Shown here: positions 35,311 to 45,429 of the stretch, in pieces
Layout of the letters: every line of letters starts with the position of its first letter
How positions within the stretch are numbered: the stretch's first letter is position 1
Source of the DNA: Lottiidibacillus patelloidae
GTDB lineage: Bacteria > Bacillota > Bacilli > Bacillales > SA5d-4
Reading direction: 5' to 3'
NCBI RefSeq assembly: GCF_002262935.1
Contig: NZ_NPIA01000002.1
Location: 248,001-312,000 of the forward strand
DNA: 64,000 bases
Made by a program: the position numbers and the translations under genes
The notes under the pieces: model-generated
Databases searched by the model: none
Told to the model about the DNA's origin: nothing
The model's input: the letters and a program-made list of their open reading frames with translations, nothing else

Positions 35311-35560
35311 AGAGGCTCGAACGAAAAGTTTATAAGAATAGAAAGAACCGAACACATTCAGATTTACGATCTGGATGGTTCGGTTCTCTTTTTCTTAAGA
35401 AAATATAATAAAATACTCCGTCAAAATCCTTCGCTTTCCACGGGCCCGGCCTCAGCCTCCTAAGAAAGAAAGCAAACTCTTCTTTCTTGCGGGGTCTTCG
35501 GACACGGGCTTTCCCGTAGGAGTCTCTGCTTTTTGACTTCGCCACATCTTCTATTTTCTC
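35308..35560 (+). repeat. Structured intergenic repeat, copy 1
   Basis: Two hairpins: hairpin 1 is AGAACCGAAC/GTTCGGTTCT (35344-35387) with a nested CAGA..TCTG stem; hairpin 2 spans 35420-35537 between GTCAAAA and TTTTGAC arms with inner stems. A left-end motif AGAGGCTCGAACGAAAAG resembles the right end of copy 3 inverted. It fills the convergent gap after rsfA, and hairpin 1 with its T tract can terminate rsfA. The right end is not sharply defined. Confidence 0.8.
35344..35393 (+). terminator. Hairpin 1 of repeat copy 1, terminator of rsfA
   Basis: Stem AGAACCGAAC/GTTCGGTTCT followed by CTTTTTC on the plus strand. Confidence 0.7.
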
Positions 35561-35618
35561 CAAATATAAAGTTCCTCTTTTGCAAGAACTTTAGTTTAGA
35601 CCCATTCTCTTTTTCTAT

Positions 35619-36266
35619 TTAAGTCGTCGGTGACTTCGGTAGTGGTACTAATTGATGCTGAACAGCATGAATTACAGCTTGTGAACGACTTTTTACACCT
35701 AATTTTTTAAAAATCTTACTAACATGAATTTTAACTGTTTTATCGCTTATAAATAAATTTTTGGCAATATCTTTATTGCTTAAACCGTTAACTAAACACA
35801 TTAGTACTTCTTGTTCACGCTCAGTTAACTGTGAATCAGTGTCAGGAATTTTTTGTTGATGGAAATCTATTAATTTTTTGGTCATTTCTGGATGTAAAAT
35901 AGACTCACCGTTTGCAACCATTTTAATTGCTTCTACTACTTGGTCAGAAGGTGTATCTTTTAATAAGTATCCATCTGCACCTTCCCTTAATGCTGCCATT
36001 AAAAATTCATCTTCATTGTGCATCGTTAACATCAATATTTTAACTTTAGGGTAGCGTTTTTTAATTTCAGATGCAGTAGTGATACCATTCATACCAGGCA
36101 TATTAATATCTAAAATAATAATATCAGGGTTAAAGCTCGGCAGTAATTCTAGTGCTTTTTCACCACTTTCAGCTACTCCAACCACTTCCATGTCTTCTTC
36201 CATTTCGAAAATATTTGCAAGACCGTCTCTTAATACTGCATGATCATCAACTAACATAATTTTCAT
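35619..36266 (-). CDS. NarL/LuxR-type response regulator
   Basis: A 215-residue regulator. The receiver domain has the acidic pocket LVDDH, the phospho-Asp in IIILDINMPGMNG (about residue 54), the Thr in LMLTMHNEDE and the Lys in YLLKDTPS. The C-terminal LuxR helix-turn-helix is LTEREQEVLMCLVNGLSNKDIAKNLFIS. Start at MKIMLVDDH, with GAGGGGGAAAAG upstream; it overlaps the kinase gene by 20 nt, so the two are a pair. The target genes are unknown; none is adjacent. Confidence 0.92.
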   Translation of the reverse strand: MKIMLVDDHAVLRDGLANIFEMEEDMEVVGVAESGEKALELLPSFNPDIIILDINMPGMNGITTASEIKKRYPKVKILMLTMHNEDEFLMAALREGADGYLLKDTPSDQVVEAIKMVANGESILHPEMTKKLIDFHQQKIPDTDSQLTEREQEVLMCLVNGLSNKDIAKNLFISDKTVKIHVSKIFKKLGVKSRSQAVIHAVQHQLVPLPKSPTT

Positions 36267-38085
36267 TATTCTTTTCCCCCTCGTCACCTATATCTTTTGG
36301 AACAATGCACTTAATTTCAGCACCCTGGTTTTTCTTACTATCTATTTGCAACGTCGCTCCACATCGCTCAGCTTGCTCATTCATACTAAGTATACCAAAA
36401 TGTGGGTCATTACGTGCTTTTAACATGGCATCAAATAATGAAAAACCAATTCCATTATCTTTTACCTTTAAAAGAACAAAATCAGATTGATAGCTTAACA
36501 GTACACTGACTTCTGTTGCTTTCGCATGTTTTTTTATGTTTTGCAAGCTTTCTTTCGCAATATCAAATAACAACTTTTGATTTTTCGTACTTAATTCAAA
36601 AGGTGTACCCCGTTCTTCAAACTTAACGATAATTGAACTTTCTTTATTGAAGTCGGCGACCCTTTTTTCTAATGCTTGTTTTAACCCGATAGTTTCAGTA
36701 GGGTATGGTCGCAGAGCATAAATGGATTGTCTTACTTCTTTCAAGCTAATTCGCAATTTGCTAACACTATTAGAAATTAAATCATAAGCTGCTTGCGCGC
36801 TTGTTTCGAACTTACGTTGTGCTGTTTCTAGGTTCATAACTGCACCAGCAATAGATTGCGCTATACCATCATGTATATCCCGTGCAATACGATTTCTTTC
36901 TTCTAAAATCATATTTTTCTCTTGCTCTTCAATTAATTTTCTTGTTTTTAACGTAACTGCTAATTGGTTCACAACTGCCGATAGAAATTGAACATCTTCA
37001 TTCGAGAAACTAAACGTTCTCGTTCTTCCGACTACTAACATACCGACAACCTTTGATTCAATTTTTAACGGTGCATAGACGATAGATTGTATATAACTCG
37101 GAAAGGCTTTCGCCAATGGGCCACCATTATGTTTTTTATTACTGTATACGATGGCTTGTGTTATCGGAATTATTTCTTCTTTAATTTTTTCAGAGAATGT
37201 AAAATCCTTTTCAAGCCCATCTTTTATTAAGATTTCCCATTTACCGTTTTGCTCGGCACATAGAAATGCTACATCCGTTTGTAAAAAAGAAAATAAGTTA
37301 GGTTTAATCTTATCTATCCAATCATTTGTCGCGAAAGAATCATTAATCTCTGATGTAATAGATACTAATGCATTTAAACGCTCTTTTTCTTGCTGTAGTC
37401 GAACAATGATTGAACTTAGCAAGGATAGTCCAAGAAGTGGTGAGAAGAAGAAAGCGTAAGATAAAACGTCAATGTCACCGCGGTCTTGATGTCCTAAAAC
37501 GATCAGTAGTAAACAATATAAGTAAGATATAAGTGCAACAGATAAGGAAATTAAGAATTTTTGAACCCAATTGGTAAGTGATAACTTTTCAACACGAAAT
37601 AATAAAACGAAATCTACAAATAGATTATTAATTACAGTATAAGAGATTAATAATACTGTTAAAAAAACAAATTGTTCTTCCAAAGCACTTCCAAACGTTA
37701 ATTTATTAACTGATGTTAGTAACCCTGTTACTTGTATCGAAAGAATAAAGGATACGATTAATTGGGCTGGATTATATAGGACGACACGCAATGGTCTCCT
37801 TAATAACACATTGACTACGGTAAGGACAAGTCCATAAAAAACAATCGTCGTAGACAAGCCATAAATTAGATATAACGTAAAGAGGACTGGAAACCCAATG
37901 GATGTTGATACTTTGCCAATAGGCAAGCGAAAATACTCAATCACCCCTAAAAATATGACAAGACATACAAAAATAAAAATGTCTTCAGGTAAGATATATA
38001 GGTGTAAGTGGTACGCGTATGCTGTCCATCCCAATACTGTAAGAATGAATATGTATTTCCTTATAATACTTTCTCTTTTATGCAT
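36247..38085 (-). CDS. NarL-type sensor histidine kinase with membrane and GAF domains
   Basis: A 612-residue kinase. The N-terminal third has about six to eight membrane helices (to about residue 225), then a GAF domain (about 235-385), then HisKA_3 with the phospho-His in ERNRIARDIHDGIAQSIAG and the HATPase_c domain with NIKKHAKAT, DNGIGF and HFGILSMNEQAERCG. The large membrane region suggests a membrane or lipid signal and the GAF domain a small cytoplasmic ligand; neither is known. ATG with AAAGGGTG about 10 nt upstream. It lies between rsfA and tcdA, which flank each other's block in B. subtilis. Confidence 0.9.
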   Translation of the reverse strand: MHKRESIIRKYIFILTVLGWTAYAYHLHLYILPEDIFIFVCLVIFLGVIEYFRLPIGKVSTSIGFPVLFTLYLIYGLSTTIVFYGLVLTVVNVLLRRPLRVVLYNPAQLIVSFILSIQVTGLLTSVNKLTFGSALEEQFVFLTVLLISYTVINNLFVDFVLLFRVEKLSLTNWVQKFLISLSVALISYLYCLLLIVLGHQDRGDIDVLSYAFFFSPLLGLSLLSSIIVRLQQEKERLNALVSITSEINDSFATNDWIDKIKPNLFSFLQTDVAFLCAEQNGKWEILIKDGLEKDFTFSEKIKEEIIPITQAIVYSNKKHNGGPLAKAFPSYIQSIVYAPLKIESKVVGMLVVGRTRTFSFSNEDVQFLSAVVNQLAVTLKTRKLIEEQEKNMILEERNRIARDIHDGIAQSIAGAVMNLETAQRKFETSAQAAYDLISNSVSKLRISLKEVRQSIYALRPYPTETIGLKQALEKRVADFNKESSIIVKFEERGTPFELSTKNQKLLFDIAKESLQNIKKHAKATEVSVLLSYQSDFVLLKVKDNGIGFSLFDAMLKARNDPHFGILSMNEQAERCGATLQIDSKKNQGAEIKCIVPKDIGDEGEKNNENYVS

Positions 38086-38186
38086 CAGCTTCACACCCTT
38101 TCTATTTATATTCGAAAGATATCTAGGTCTTTTGTCCGTAAAATAAACAATACTCTAAATAATTTATCTTTATTCTATTATATATA

Positions 38187-38213
38187 AAAACCCTCTCTTT
38201 TGGAGAGGGTTTT
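38187..38213. terminator. Terminator downstream of tcdA, upstream of the two-component operon
   Basis: Stem AAAACCCTCTC/GAGAGGGTTTT with T runs on both strands, just after the tcdA stop on the minus strand. Confidence 0.88.
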
Positions 38214-38216
38214 TCA

Positions 38217-38975
38217 TTATCGACGATTTATTGTTATATCTTTCGTTATTTCCGTTACAACATGTCCAGCCATAATTAACCCGGAAACTGAAGGAACAAA
38301 AGCATTTGAAGATGGTGGTAGCTTTGCCTTTCTAATCGGAGTATTTTCATTTGTTACGATATCTTTTCTTACTTCTTCACGGATTTTAATTGGTTTTTCA
38401 TCAGAGAAGACAACATTAATTCCTTTATGGATACCTTCTTTGCGAAGCCTTGTTCTTACTACTTTTGCTATCGGGTCATAGCTCGTTTTAGAGATGTCTG
38501 CAATTTTCAGACGCGTAGGATCCATTTTATTGGCCATCCCCATACTTGAGATTATTGGAATGTTTCTGCTTAAGCATTCTTTCATCAAGTGAATTTTGTA
38601 AGAAATCGTATCTGAAGCATCTATAACAAAATCTAAACCATGTGAGAAAAATTGCTCATATGTTTCTTCTGTATAAAACATTTTTAAGGCAATTACTTCA
38701 CATTCTGGATTAATATCCGCAATACGTGCTTTCATTAAATCCGTTTTAGGCTGTCCAACCGTCGAAACTAATGCATGGATTTGGCGATTTACATTCGTTA
38801 TATCAACATCATCTTTATCAACTAAAACAAGTCGTCCAACACCTGATCTTGCCAATGCTTCTGCAGCGAATGAACCAACACCACCAATACCTAAAACAGC
38901 TACAGTGCTATTTTTTAATAAATTTAATCCTTCTTTTCCAATTGCTAATTCATTTCTTGAAAATTGATGAAGCAT
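38217..38975 (-). CDS. tcdA: tRNA threonylcarbamoyladenosine dehydratase TcdA
   Basis: A 252-residue E1-like, ATP-dependent enzyme that cyclises t6A37 of ANN-decoding tRNAs to ct6A. The nucleotide-binding loop is VLGIGGVGSFAAEALARSG; further marks are LVDKDDVDITNVNRQ and DFVIDASDTISYK. It is near the B. subtilis YrvM length (254) and lies, as there, downstream of the 6S RNA/aspS region. RBS is GAAGGGTG-like before the ATG. Confidence 0.92.
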   Translation of the reverse strand: MLHQFSRNELAIGKEGLNLLKNSTVAVLGIGGVGSFAAEALARSGVGRLVLVDKDDVDITNVNRQIHALVSTVGQPKTDLMKARIADINPECEVIALKMFYTEETYEQFFSHGLDFVIDASDTISYKIHLMKECLSRNIPIISSMGMANKMDPTRLKIADISKTSYDPIAKVVRTRLRKEGIHKGINVVFSDEKPIKIREEVRKDIVTNENTPIRKAKLPPSSNAFVPSVSGLIMAGHVVTEITKDITINRR

Positions 38976-39088
38976 ATATGTACACCCTTCCGAAGTTATT
39001 GCTATAAAGCATTTTTATGTAGTTTGTCCATGATGAATATATCATAGCCAGCTTTTCTCATAAAGTCTTATTTATAGGAAAAATAAAA

Positions 39089-39116
39089 ACCTTAAGGAAT
39101 GTTACTTCCTTAAGGT
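39089..39116 (-). terminator. Terminator of 6S RNA
   Basis: A perfect 11-bp stem, ACCTTAAGGAA/TTCCTTAAGGT, loop 6 nt, and TTTTTATTTTT on the minus strand. Confidence 0.88.
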
Positions 39117-39130
39117 ATGAATTACATGTT

Positions 39131-39321
39131 CAAGTCCCAACTGTGCCGTCCCGCTTAAGTTTTGAACCTGCCCTCGCAGGTGGGTGCCCTATTCAACTTT
39201 TTGTCGCTCTTTATCAAAATGGATAAAGCATGCACGCCAAGCTGAAACCCGGTGCTCCCGTAAAAATGGTGTTGGCTCAAAACTTAAGCTGTTTAACTAA
39301 CACCTTAGGACTTTTTAACTT
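39131..39321 (-). ncRNA. bsrA: 6S RNA (BsrA/6S-1 type)
   Basis: This minus-strand gap between aspS and tcdA encodes a roughly 190-nt RNA whose 5' AAGTCC pairs with 3' GGACTT. A long interrupted rod follows: AAGTTTTGAGCCAACACC on one side and GGTTCAAAACTTAAGC on the other, with a GATAAAG-containing internal arm. 6S RNA mimics an open promoter and binds SigA-RNA polymerase in stationary phase. In B. subtilis bsrA occupies exactly this place between aspS and yrvM (tcdA). Boundaries are inferred from pairing and promoter position. Confidence 0.9.
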
Positions 39322-39327
39322 AAATAA

Positions 39328-39356
39328 ATCTTATCATATTGTTTTTTTAATTTCAA
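39328..39356 (-). promoter_or_regulatory. Promoter of 6S RNA
   Basis: Minus-strand TTGAAA (39351-39356), 17-bp spacer, TAAGAT (39328-39333); predicted start near 39321. Confidence 0.7.
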
Positions 39357-39378
39357 CAAGGAAATTATTTCAATTTTC

Positions 39379-41154
39379 TTACAACTTTATTTCATTTTTA
39401 ACATTTAGCCTTAAATGCAAGTCATCTAGCTGTTTTTCGCTAACTGGGCTAGGAGCATTTGTTAATAAATCACTAGCGCTTGCAGTTTTTGGAAATGCAA
39501 TCGTATCACGTAAATTCGTTCTACCAGCTAATAGCATGACAATACGGTCTAAACCTAAAGCAATCCCACCATGTGGCGGCGTACCATATTCAAATGCTTC
39601 CATTAAGAAACCAAATTCCTCTTTAGCAGCTTCTTCCGTGAATCCAAGTGCTTTGAACATTTTTTCCTGGATAGTACGTTCAAATATACGTTGTGATCCT
39701 CCACCAAGCTCATAGCCATTTAACACTAAGTCATATGCTTGAGCACGTACATTTCCTGGATCAGAATCTAACATCTCTAAGTCTTCACGTTTTGGCATTG
39801 TAAACGGGTGATGTGCTGCGTAATAACGCCCATCTTCTTCATTAAATTCTAATAATGGGAAATCTACAACCCATAGGAAATTTAGTTTTGCTTGATCAAT
39901 CAAGTTTAATTCGTTTCCAAGTTTTAAGCGTAGTGCTCCTAAACTATCGGCAACAACTTGAGGTTTATCGGCAACAAATAATAATAAGTCACCTGCTTCG
40001 GCATTTAATGTTTCACTTAAACTAGTTCCAGTTTCATCGGCGAAGAATTTTGAAATCGGTCCTTTTAAGCCGTCTTCTTCCACTTTCATCCAAGCTAAAC
40101 CTTTAGCTCCATAAACAGATACGAACTCTGTTAATGCGTCAATATCTTTTCTTGAATAGTTACTTGCCGCACCTTTAGCGTTAAGTGCTTTGACTTTGCC
40201 GCCGTTCGATACAGTTGAACTAAATACTTTAAAGGATGAATTTTCAACAACTGCTGAAACGTCTATGATTTCCATCGCAAAACGAGTATCAGGTTTATCT
40301 GAACCATATCTCTCCATCGCCTCTTTATAAGTCATACGAGGGAATGGTGATGGAATTTCAATACCTTTAACTTCTGACACAACTTTTGTCATCATTTCTT
40401 CCATCATCGCCATTAATTCCTCTGTATCCATAAATGACGTTTCAATATCAACTTGTGTGAATTCAGGTTGACGGTCTGCACGTAAGTCTTCGTCGCGGAA
40501 ACAACGAACAACTTGGAAATACTTTTCAAAACCAGAAGTCATCAACAGTTGTTTAAAAATTTGCGGTGACTGTGGAAGTGCGTAAAATTCTCCAGGATGC
40601 ACACGACTAGGTACTAAATAGTCACGCGCTCCTTCAGGCGTGCTTTTCGTTAACATAGGCGTTTCAATTTCTAAAAATTCTCTTTCATCCAAAAAGTTTC
40701 TCATCGTTTTCGTAACGTTATGTCTCATTTTAAATGTTTCTTGCATTTCCGGACGACGCAAGTCTAAATAACGATATTTTAAACGCATCTCTTCAGAAAC
40801 TTCTACATCATCTTTAATGTAAAAAGGTGTCGTCTTAGCTTCATTAATGATTTCTATTCCATCTGCCTTTATTTCAATTTCACCTGTAGGCATATTTGGG
40901 TTTACAGCTTCACGAGCTACCACAGTTCCTTTAATAGCGACAACATATTCACTACGGACGTTATCAGCAATGTTTAACGCCTCGCTTGATTCTTCTGGGT
41001 TAAATACTACTTGGACAATTCCTGAACGGTCACGTAAATCTATGAAAATAAGTCCACCTAAATCACGACGTTTTTGCACCCAACCATTTAATTGCACTTG
41101 TGTACCGATTTCTTCTTTTCTTAAATTACCACATTGATGTGTTCGTTTTATCAT
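39379..41154 (-). CDS. aspS: Aspartyl-tRNA synthetase
   Basis: A 591-residue bacterial-type class II synthetase: OB-fold anticodon-binding domain with [21 protein letters not shown], catalytic motif 2 in [18 protein letters not shown], the bacterial GAD insertion and motif 3 in [13 protein letters not shown]. It may also charge tRNA-Asn if the cell uses the amidotransferase route, which cannot be judged here. The second ATG gives better spacing from GAGGGGGA; the first overlaps the hisS stop. It is the second gene of the hisS-aspS operon. Confidence 0.97.
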   Translation of the reverse strand: MIKRTHQCGNLRKEEIGTQVQLNGWVQKRRDLGGLIFIDLRDRSGIVQVVFNPEESSEALNIADNVRSEYVVAIKGTVVAREAVNPNMPTGEIEIKADGIEIINEAKTTPFYIKDDVEVSEEMRLKYRYLDLRRPEMQETFKMRHNVTKTMRNFLDEREFLEIETPMLTKSTPEGARDYLVPSRVHPGEFYALPQSPQIFKQLLMTSGFEKYFQVVRCFRDEDLRADRQPEFTQVDIETSFMDTEELMAMMEEMMTKVVSEVKGIEIPSPFPRMTYKEAMERYGSDKPDTRFAMEIIDVSAVVENSSFKVFSSTVSNGGKVKALNAKGAASNYSRKDIDALTEFVSVYGAKGLAWMKVEEDGLKGPISKFFADETGTSLSETLNAEAGDLLLFVADKPQVVADSLGALRLKLGNELNLIDQAKLNFLWVVDFPLLEFNEEDGRYYAAHHPFTMPKREDLEMLDSDPGNVRAQAYDLVLNGYELGGGSQRIFERTIQEKMFKALGFTEEAAKEEFGFLMEAFEYGTPPHGGIALGLDRIVMLLAGRTNLRDTIAFPKTASASDLLTNAPSPVSEKQLDDLHLRLNVKNEIKL

Positions 41155-41156
41155 CA

Positions 41157-42431
41157 TTATTCCCCCTCTACTTCTTTGATTTCATTTATTACTGAATCTA
41201 GTGATAATTCTTGTTGTTCGCCACTTTCCATATCTTTGACAAGAACAACATTTTTTTGAATTTCATCTTCTCCTATAATAAGAACACGTTTTGCTTGAAA
41301 ACGATCTGCTGCTTTAAACTGTGCCTTCGCTTTACGGTCTAAATAATCTTTATCAGCACTTAGACCCGCTTTGCGAAGTTGGTAAAGGAGTTTTGTCGCT
41401 ACTTTTTTTGCTTCCTCACCCATCGCAACGATAAAGCAGTCTAACTCCGTCTTTATTGGTAATTCCACTTTTTCTGCTTCTAATGCTGCAATTAGTCTTT
41501 CAATACTTAATGCAAAACCAATTCCAGGTGTTTCTGGACCTCCAAGTTGTTCAACAAGACCATTGTATCTACCACCACCACTTAACGTTGTAATAGCACC
41601 GAACCCTTCTGCATCACTCATAATTTCAAAAGCAGTGTGATTGTAATAATCGAGACCGCGAACCAAAGTTTCATCGACAACATAAGGAATTTCCATAGCT
41701 GTTAAATGCTGTTTTACTTCAGTAAAGTATGCACTAGATTGTTCATTTAGATAGTTAAGAATGGATGGCGCATTGCTCATCAGTTCATGATTGCGATCTT
41801 TTTTACAATCTAAAATACGTAATGGATTTTTTTCTAAGCGCTGTTTACAATCGCTACAAAACTCATCTATTCTAGGCTGAAAGTGTTTTATTAACGCTTC
41901 TTTGTGTGCGTTTCTACTTTCGGCATCACCTAGACTATTAATAACTAACTTGATATTTTTTAATCCTAACTCACGATATAAATCCATTGCCAAAGCAATT
42001 ACTTCCGCATCTACCGATGGGTCATTACTGCCAATTGCTTCAATGCCAAATTGAACGAACTGTCTAAATCTTCCTGCTTGTGGTCGTTCATATCGAAACA
42101 TTGGTCCTAAATAATACAGTTTCGTAGGTTGTGCAGCATTTCCAAATAATTTATGTTGAACAAAAGCCCGGACAGTTGATGCCGTTCCTTCTGGACGTAA
42201 TGTTAAATTACGGTCGCCTCGATCAGTAAACGTATACATTTCCTTTTGCACGATATCTGTTGTATCACCAACACCTCGTTCAAAAAGTTCTGTATGTTCA
42301 AAGATAGGCGTGCGGATCTCCTTATAGTTGTATCGCTCACAAATATTGTGTGCACTTTGTTCTATGTACTGCCATATTTCTGAATCACCTGGTAAAATAT
42401 CCTGTGTTCCGCGGGGAACTTGAATTTTCAT
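41157..42431 (-). CDS. hisS: Histidyl-tRNA synthetase
   Basis: A 424-residue class II synthetase. It starts [20 protein letters not shown]; motif 2 is in [20 protein letters not shown]; the two His-specific motifs are [14 protein letters not shown] and SGGGRYNGL; the C-terminal anticodon domain ends the protein. GGAGGGATAATAG precedes the ATG. Expression of hisS and aspS is under a T-box leader. Confidence 0.97.
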   Translation of the reverse strand: MKIQVPRGTQDILPGDSEIWQYIEQSAHNICERYNYKEIRTPIFEHTELFERGVGDTTDIVQKEMYTFTDRGDRNLTLRPEGTASTVRAFVQHKLFGNAAQPTKLYYLGPMFRYERPQAGRFRQFVQFGIEAIGSNDPSVDAEVIALAMDLYRELGLKNIKLVINSLGDAESRNAHKEALIKHFQPRIDEFCSDCKQRLEKNPLRILDCKKDRNHELMSNAPSILNYLNEQSSAYFTEVKQHLTAMEIPYVVDETLVRGLDYYNHTAFEIMSDAEGFGAITTLSGGGRYNGLVEQLGGPETPGIGFALSIERLIAALEAEKVELPIKTELDCFIVAMGEEAKKVATKLLYQLRKAGLSADKDYLDRKAKAQFKAADRFQAKRVLIIGEDEIQKNVVLVKDMESGEQQELSLDSVINEIKEVEGE

Positions 42432-42458
42432 CTATTATCCCTCCAATTTTTTGAAATA

Positions 42459-42730
42459 AAAAAAACTCTCATCCACAATAAAATATTGTAGGGACGAGAG
42501 ATTACCCGTGGTGCCACCCTAGTTGAAGCTAAATGCTTCCACTTTCGGTCAGTTAACGCCTGATTACGTTCTACTCCTACTAACAAATACTAGCTTTTCA
42601 GAGAGAAACCTAAGAAGTGTCATTCATTAAGCTTCTTTGGAGAAGTGCTTTCAGCCTAGGACACTTCATCTCTTACCAATCCATCTTAACTACTATCTTC
42701 ATTACTGGTTTTATAAACAAATTTAATTGT
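42459..42730 (-). promoter_or_regulatory. T-box riboswitch leader of hisS-aspS
   Basis: Minus strand T-box core AGGGTGGCACCACGGG (42505-42520), Stem I elements AGTA and GGCTGAAAG, and the terminator CTCTCGTCCC/GGATGAGAG plus T run (42459-42500). CAC at 42617-42619 is the probable His specifier codon. Uncharged tRNA-His should prevent termination and so induce both synthetases. Confidence 0.93.
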
Positions 42731-42735
42731 TATTT

Positions 42736-42765
42736 ATCATACCTTTATTCTCTTTTTATTGTCAA
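42736..42765 (-). promoter_or_regulatory. SigA promoter of hisS-aspS
   Basis: Minus-strand TTGACA (42760-42765), 18-bp spacer, TATGAT (42736-42741). Confidence 0.8.
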
Positions 42766-42772
42766 CGATTTT

Positions 42773-42949
42773 CTAGCCTCTTCCTAATTTTTTCTTAAGC
42801 TTTTTTACACTACCTAAATTTAAACCGAATTCCTCTGCTAACTCGTAATTTGTTAACGCTTGTTCCTTTTGTGTAAAATCATGAAAATCAACCCCAAAGA
42901 GCTGCTCTGCTCCATTTTGTGCAATTTTAGCTTTTTCATTATGTCTCAT
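42773..42949 (-). CDS. yrzK: Small helix-turn-helix-like protein YrzK
   Basis: A 58-residue soluble protein, the same length as my recollection of B. subtilis YrzK and in the same place upstream of hisS. The C-terminal half, LTNYELAEEFGLNLGSVKKLKKKL, looks like a helix-turn-helix. Function unknown. GGTGG precedes the chosen ATG; an ATG two codons upstream is possible. The hisS promoter overlaps its last codons. Confidence 0.75.
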   Translation of the reverse strand: MRHNEKAKIAQNGAEQLFGVDFHDFTQKEQALTNYELAEEFGLNLGSVKKLKKKLGRG

Positions 42950-43086
42950 AAACATCCACCCTACCCTTTCATTTTTAGAGGAAATTAATCTTTTTCATAG
43001 AATGTAATAATAATTTGTTATTTATACTAGTTGATACTTCCTGTAAAATAGTAAATACAATCTAAAATAAGAGAGGAGAACAATTT

Positions 43087-44736
43087 TTGAAAGTTACTAG
43101 TTACCTCCCCTTCATCGTACTTTTTACTATTATTCTTTTTAGTTTCCCAGAAAAAATGCATGCGAATTCAACAATTTCAGTAAGTGTTGACACGCTTAAT
43201 GTTCGCGAAGATGCTGGAGTTACTTTTCCTATTATTGACCAAATACATAATGGTGATACATACGAGGTTATTGGTGAAAAAGGGACTTGGATTAATATAA
43301 AATTATCAGAGAATAAATCTGGTTGGGTTGCATCGTGGCTCGTCGAAAAATCTGATTCGACTGATGGCACGAAGGTATATTCGAATGTAAAAGGATTAAA
43401 TGTGCGAAGTGGACCAAACACTTCTACTAAAATAATTTCCCAAATTAACCCTGATCAAACATTTACCTACTTAGGGGAAGAAGGACAATGGACGAAAATT
43501 GATTTTAATGGCGTGGAATCTTGGGTTGCCTCTTGGCTAATCTCAGTTACGCATACGGAAAAAAATGATAATGTTTTAAAAACAGCAACAATTGACGTTA
43601 GTATATTAAATGTGCGAAATGCCCCATCTTTGTCAGCCTCAATTTTAGGTAGGTTGTCTAAAGGAACTACGGTGTCAATCATTGACGTAAAAGATGGATG
43701 GTATAAAATTTCTTTTAAAAATGAGTTTGGCTGGATTGCTGGTGACTATGTAAAATCAGCAAGCTCAAAACAAGAAGCAAGAGTTACAACTGATATATTA
43801 AATATTCGTAGTGAACCGACAACAAATTCTACGATTATAGGAAAGCTAATAAAAGATAGTATTGTCACGATTACTGCGGAACAACAAGATTGGAAAAAAG
43901 TCATCACAGATTCTGGCACAGAAGGCTGGGTTGCAGGGTGGTATCTATCCGATAATAAGGAAGAAATTAAAAATATTCCTTTTGTAAAAGTCATTTATAA
44001 TGGGACAAATATTCGTTCTGGACCAAGCACGAGGACAGACGTTGTTTTACGGGCTAATAATGGTGAGCAATTCGCTATTGTTAGTAAAGAAGGAGATTGG
44101 TATGAAATATCTATTAGTGAAACAGAGACAGCATATATCGCTAGCTGGATTGTTACTACAACCAATTTAATGCAAACTAACGCATCTTCTAGAGCTGTCT
44201 TAAAAGGAAAAACAATTGTGTTAGACCCTGGTCACGGTGGAAGAGATAGTGGGGCAATTGGAGTTACAGGGATTACTGAAAAAACTTTAACACTTAGTAC
44301 AGCAAAATTATTAGCAAAGGCATTAAAAGAAGCTGGTGCAACTGTCATCTTAACTCATAATGGAGAACGCTATGTATCTCTAGAAAATCGAGTAATAACT
44401 GCGCATTACAATAATGCCGATGCATTTATAAGCATTCACTTTAATTCGTCTTTTGATTCAAGTGCTGGTGGAATAACAACGTACTATTTTAAAAATACAA
44501 CCGACAAACGCTTAGCCGAAGCTATACATAAACAATTAATTGCAAAAACAGGCTTGCGTGATCGTGACTACCGCTACGGAAATTACCATGTACTTAGAAG
44601 AAACAAACAGCCGTCTGTCTTATTAGAATTAGGTTTTATATCAAAAGGAACAGAAGAAGCTCTTGTAAAAACAAATAGTTATCAACAAACAGCTGCTGAT
44701 GCTATTTTCCAAGGACTTATAAACTACTTTAAATAA
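43087..44736 (+). CDS. yrvJ: N-acetylmuramoyl-L-alanine amidase with five SH3b repeats (YrvJ-like)
   Basis: A 549-residue secreted cell-wall enzyme. An N-terminal signal peptide (to about residue 25) is followed by five bacterial SH3 domains (about residues 27-365), each with a LNVR/NIRSGP-type turn and W[VI]A ending, which bind wall polymer. The C-terminal Amidase_3 domain (about 378-549) has the zinc His in VLDPGHGGRDSGA, the Glu in GITEKTL, the His in ISIHFNSS and the catalytic Glu in LLELGFIS. It cuts the glycan-peptide link. TTG start with GAGAGGAG. It is convergent with dtd. Confidence 0.92.
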   Translation: MKVTSYLPFIVLFTIILFSFPEKMHANSTISVSVDTLNVREDAGVTFPIIDQIHNGDTYEVIGEKGTWINIKLSENKSGWVASWLVEKSDSTDGTKVYSNVKGLNVRSGPNTSTKIISQINPDQTFTYLGEEGQWTKIDFNGVESWVASWLISVTHTEKNDNVLKTATIDVSILNVRNAPSLSASILGRLSKGTTVSIIDVKDGWYKISFKNEFGWIAGDYVKSASSKQEARVTTDILNIRSEPTTNSTIIGKLIKDSIVTITAEQQDWKKVITDSGTEGWVAGWYLSDNKEEIKNIPFVKVIYNGTNIRSGPSTRTDVVLRANNGEQFAIVSKEGDWYEISISETETAYIASWIVTTTNLMQTNASSRAVLKGKTIVLDPGHGGRDSGAIGVTGITEKTLTLSTAKLLAKALKEAGATVILTHNGERYVSLENRVITAHYNNADAFISIHFNSSFDSSAGGITTYYFKNTTDKRLAEAIHKQLIAKTGLRDRDYRYGNYHVLRRNKQPSVLLELGFISKGTEEALVKTNSYQQTAADAIFQGLINYFK

Positions 44737-44748
44737 AACAAGATAGTA

Positions 44749-44798
44749 AAAAAATCCAAACTCATTCAGAATTTCTCTCTGGATGGTTTGGATTTTTT
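44749..44798. terminator. Hairpin 1 of repeat copy 2, terminator of yrvJ and dtd
   Basis: A 13-bp stem with A/T runs on both sides, giving U tracts on both strands. Confidence 0.82.
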
Positions 44799-44948
44799 CA
44801 TTTATTCTTATTAAAAGAATATGATGCGAGGTCAAAATACTTCGCTTTCCACGGGCCTCACATCAGCCTCCACAGAAAGCAACGAATGCTTTCTTATGGG
44901 GTCTTCGGACACTGGCTTATCCGTAGGAGTCTTCGCATTTTGACATCG
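44749..44948 (+). repeat. Structured intergenic repeat, copy 2
   Basis: Same two-hairpin organisation as the copies at 35.3 and 47.8 kb: hairpin 1 AAAAAATCCAAAC/GTTTGGATTTTTT with nested CAGA..TCTG, then hairpin 2 between GTCAAAAT (44831-44838) and ATTTTGAC (44937-44944), with apical stem AGAAAGC/GCTTTCT. It lies in the convergent gap between yrvJ and dtd and supplies a bidirectional terminator. No terminal inverted repeat is visible on this copy. Confidence 0.8.
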
Positions 44949-44964
44949 TCGTCTTTTAAATAAA

Positions 44965-45417
44965 CTACAGCGAATCATTTTCTTTTTCTATCATTAATGT
45001 AACCGGTCCAACATTTGTAAACTGCACATCCATCATCGCACCAAAGCTACCTGTCTCTACTTGAATTCCTTTTTCACTGAGTTTTTTGTTAAACATATCA
45101 TACAATTCTTCAGCAATTTCAGGTTTTGCAGCATTCATGTAATTCGGTCTTCGCCCTTTTCGACAGTCCCCGTATAACGTAAATTGTGATATAGATAAGA
45201 CTTTTCCATTCACATCAATTAAGGAATGGTTCATCTTCCCTTGATTGTCTTCGAAAATTCGTAAATTAGCAACTTTATCTACTACATAGTTTAAAACTGC
45301 TTCATCGTCGTTATGAGTAATGCCTACTAAAAGCATCACCCCATGATCAATTTGTCCAACGATTTCTTCATTTACAATAACTTTGGCATCTTTTGCTCGT
45401 TGTACTAAAACTTTCAT
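44965..45417 (-). CDS. dtd: D-aminoacyl-tRNA deacylase
   Basis: A 150-residue enzyme that removes D-amino acids (and Gly) mischarged on tRNA. The two active-site motifs are SQFTLYGD (about residue 77-84) and [10 protein letters not shown] near the C-terminus. The second ATG fits the AAAAGGAG spacing. It lies 12 bp after relA and is likely co-transcribed, as in B. subtilis (yrvI). Confidence 0.95.
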   Translation of the reverse strand: MKVLVQRAKDAKVIVNEEIVGQIDHGVMLLVGITHNDDEAVLNYVVDKVANLRIFEDNQGKMNHSLIDVNGKVLSISQFTLYGDCRKGRRPNYMNAAKPEIAEELYDMFNKKLSEKGIQVETGSFGAMMDVQFTNVGPVTLMIEKENDSL

Positions 45418-45429
45418 CATAAACTCCTT

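Noticed and set aside
35330-35563. A 77-codon frame within repeat copy 1, and similar frames in copies 2 and 3
   Set aside because: No ribosome site, Arg/Lys-rich composition from a structured repeat, and the frame is not kept between copies.
39121-39320. Open frames through the 6S RNA region
   Set aside because: The strand opposite shows a short frame, but the sequence is fully explained by the paired rod, promoter and terminator of 6S RNA.
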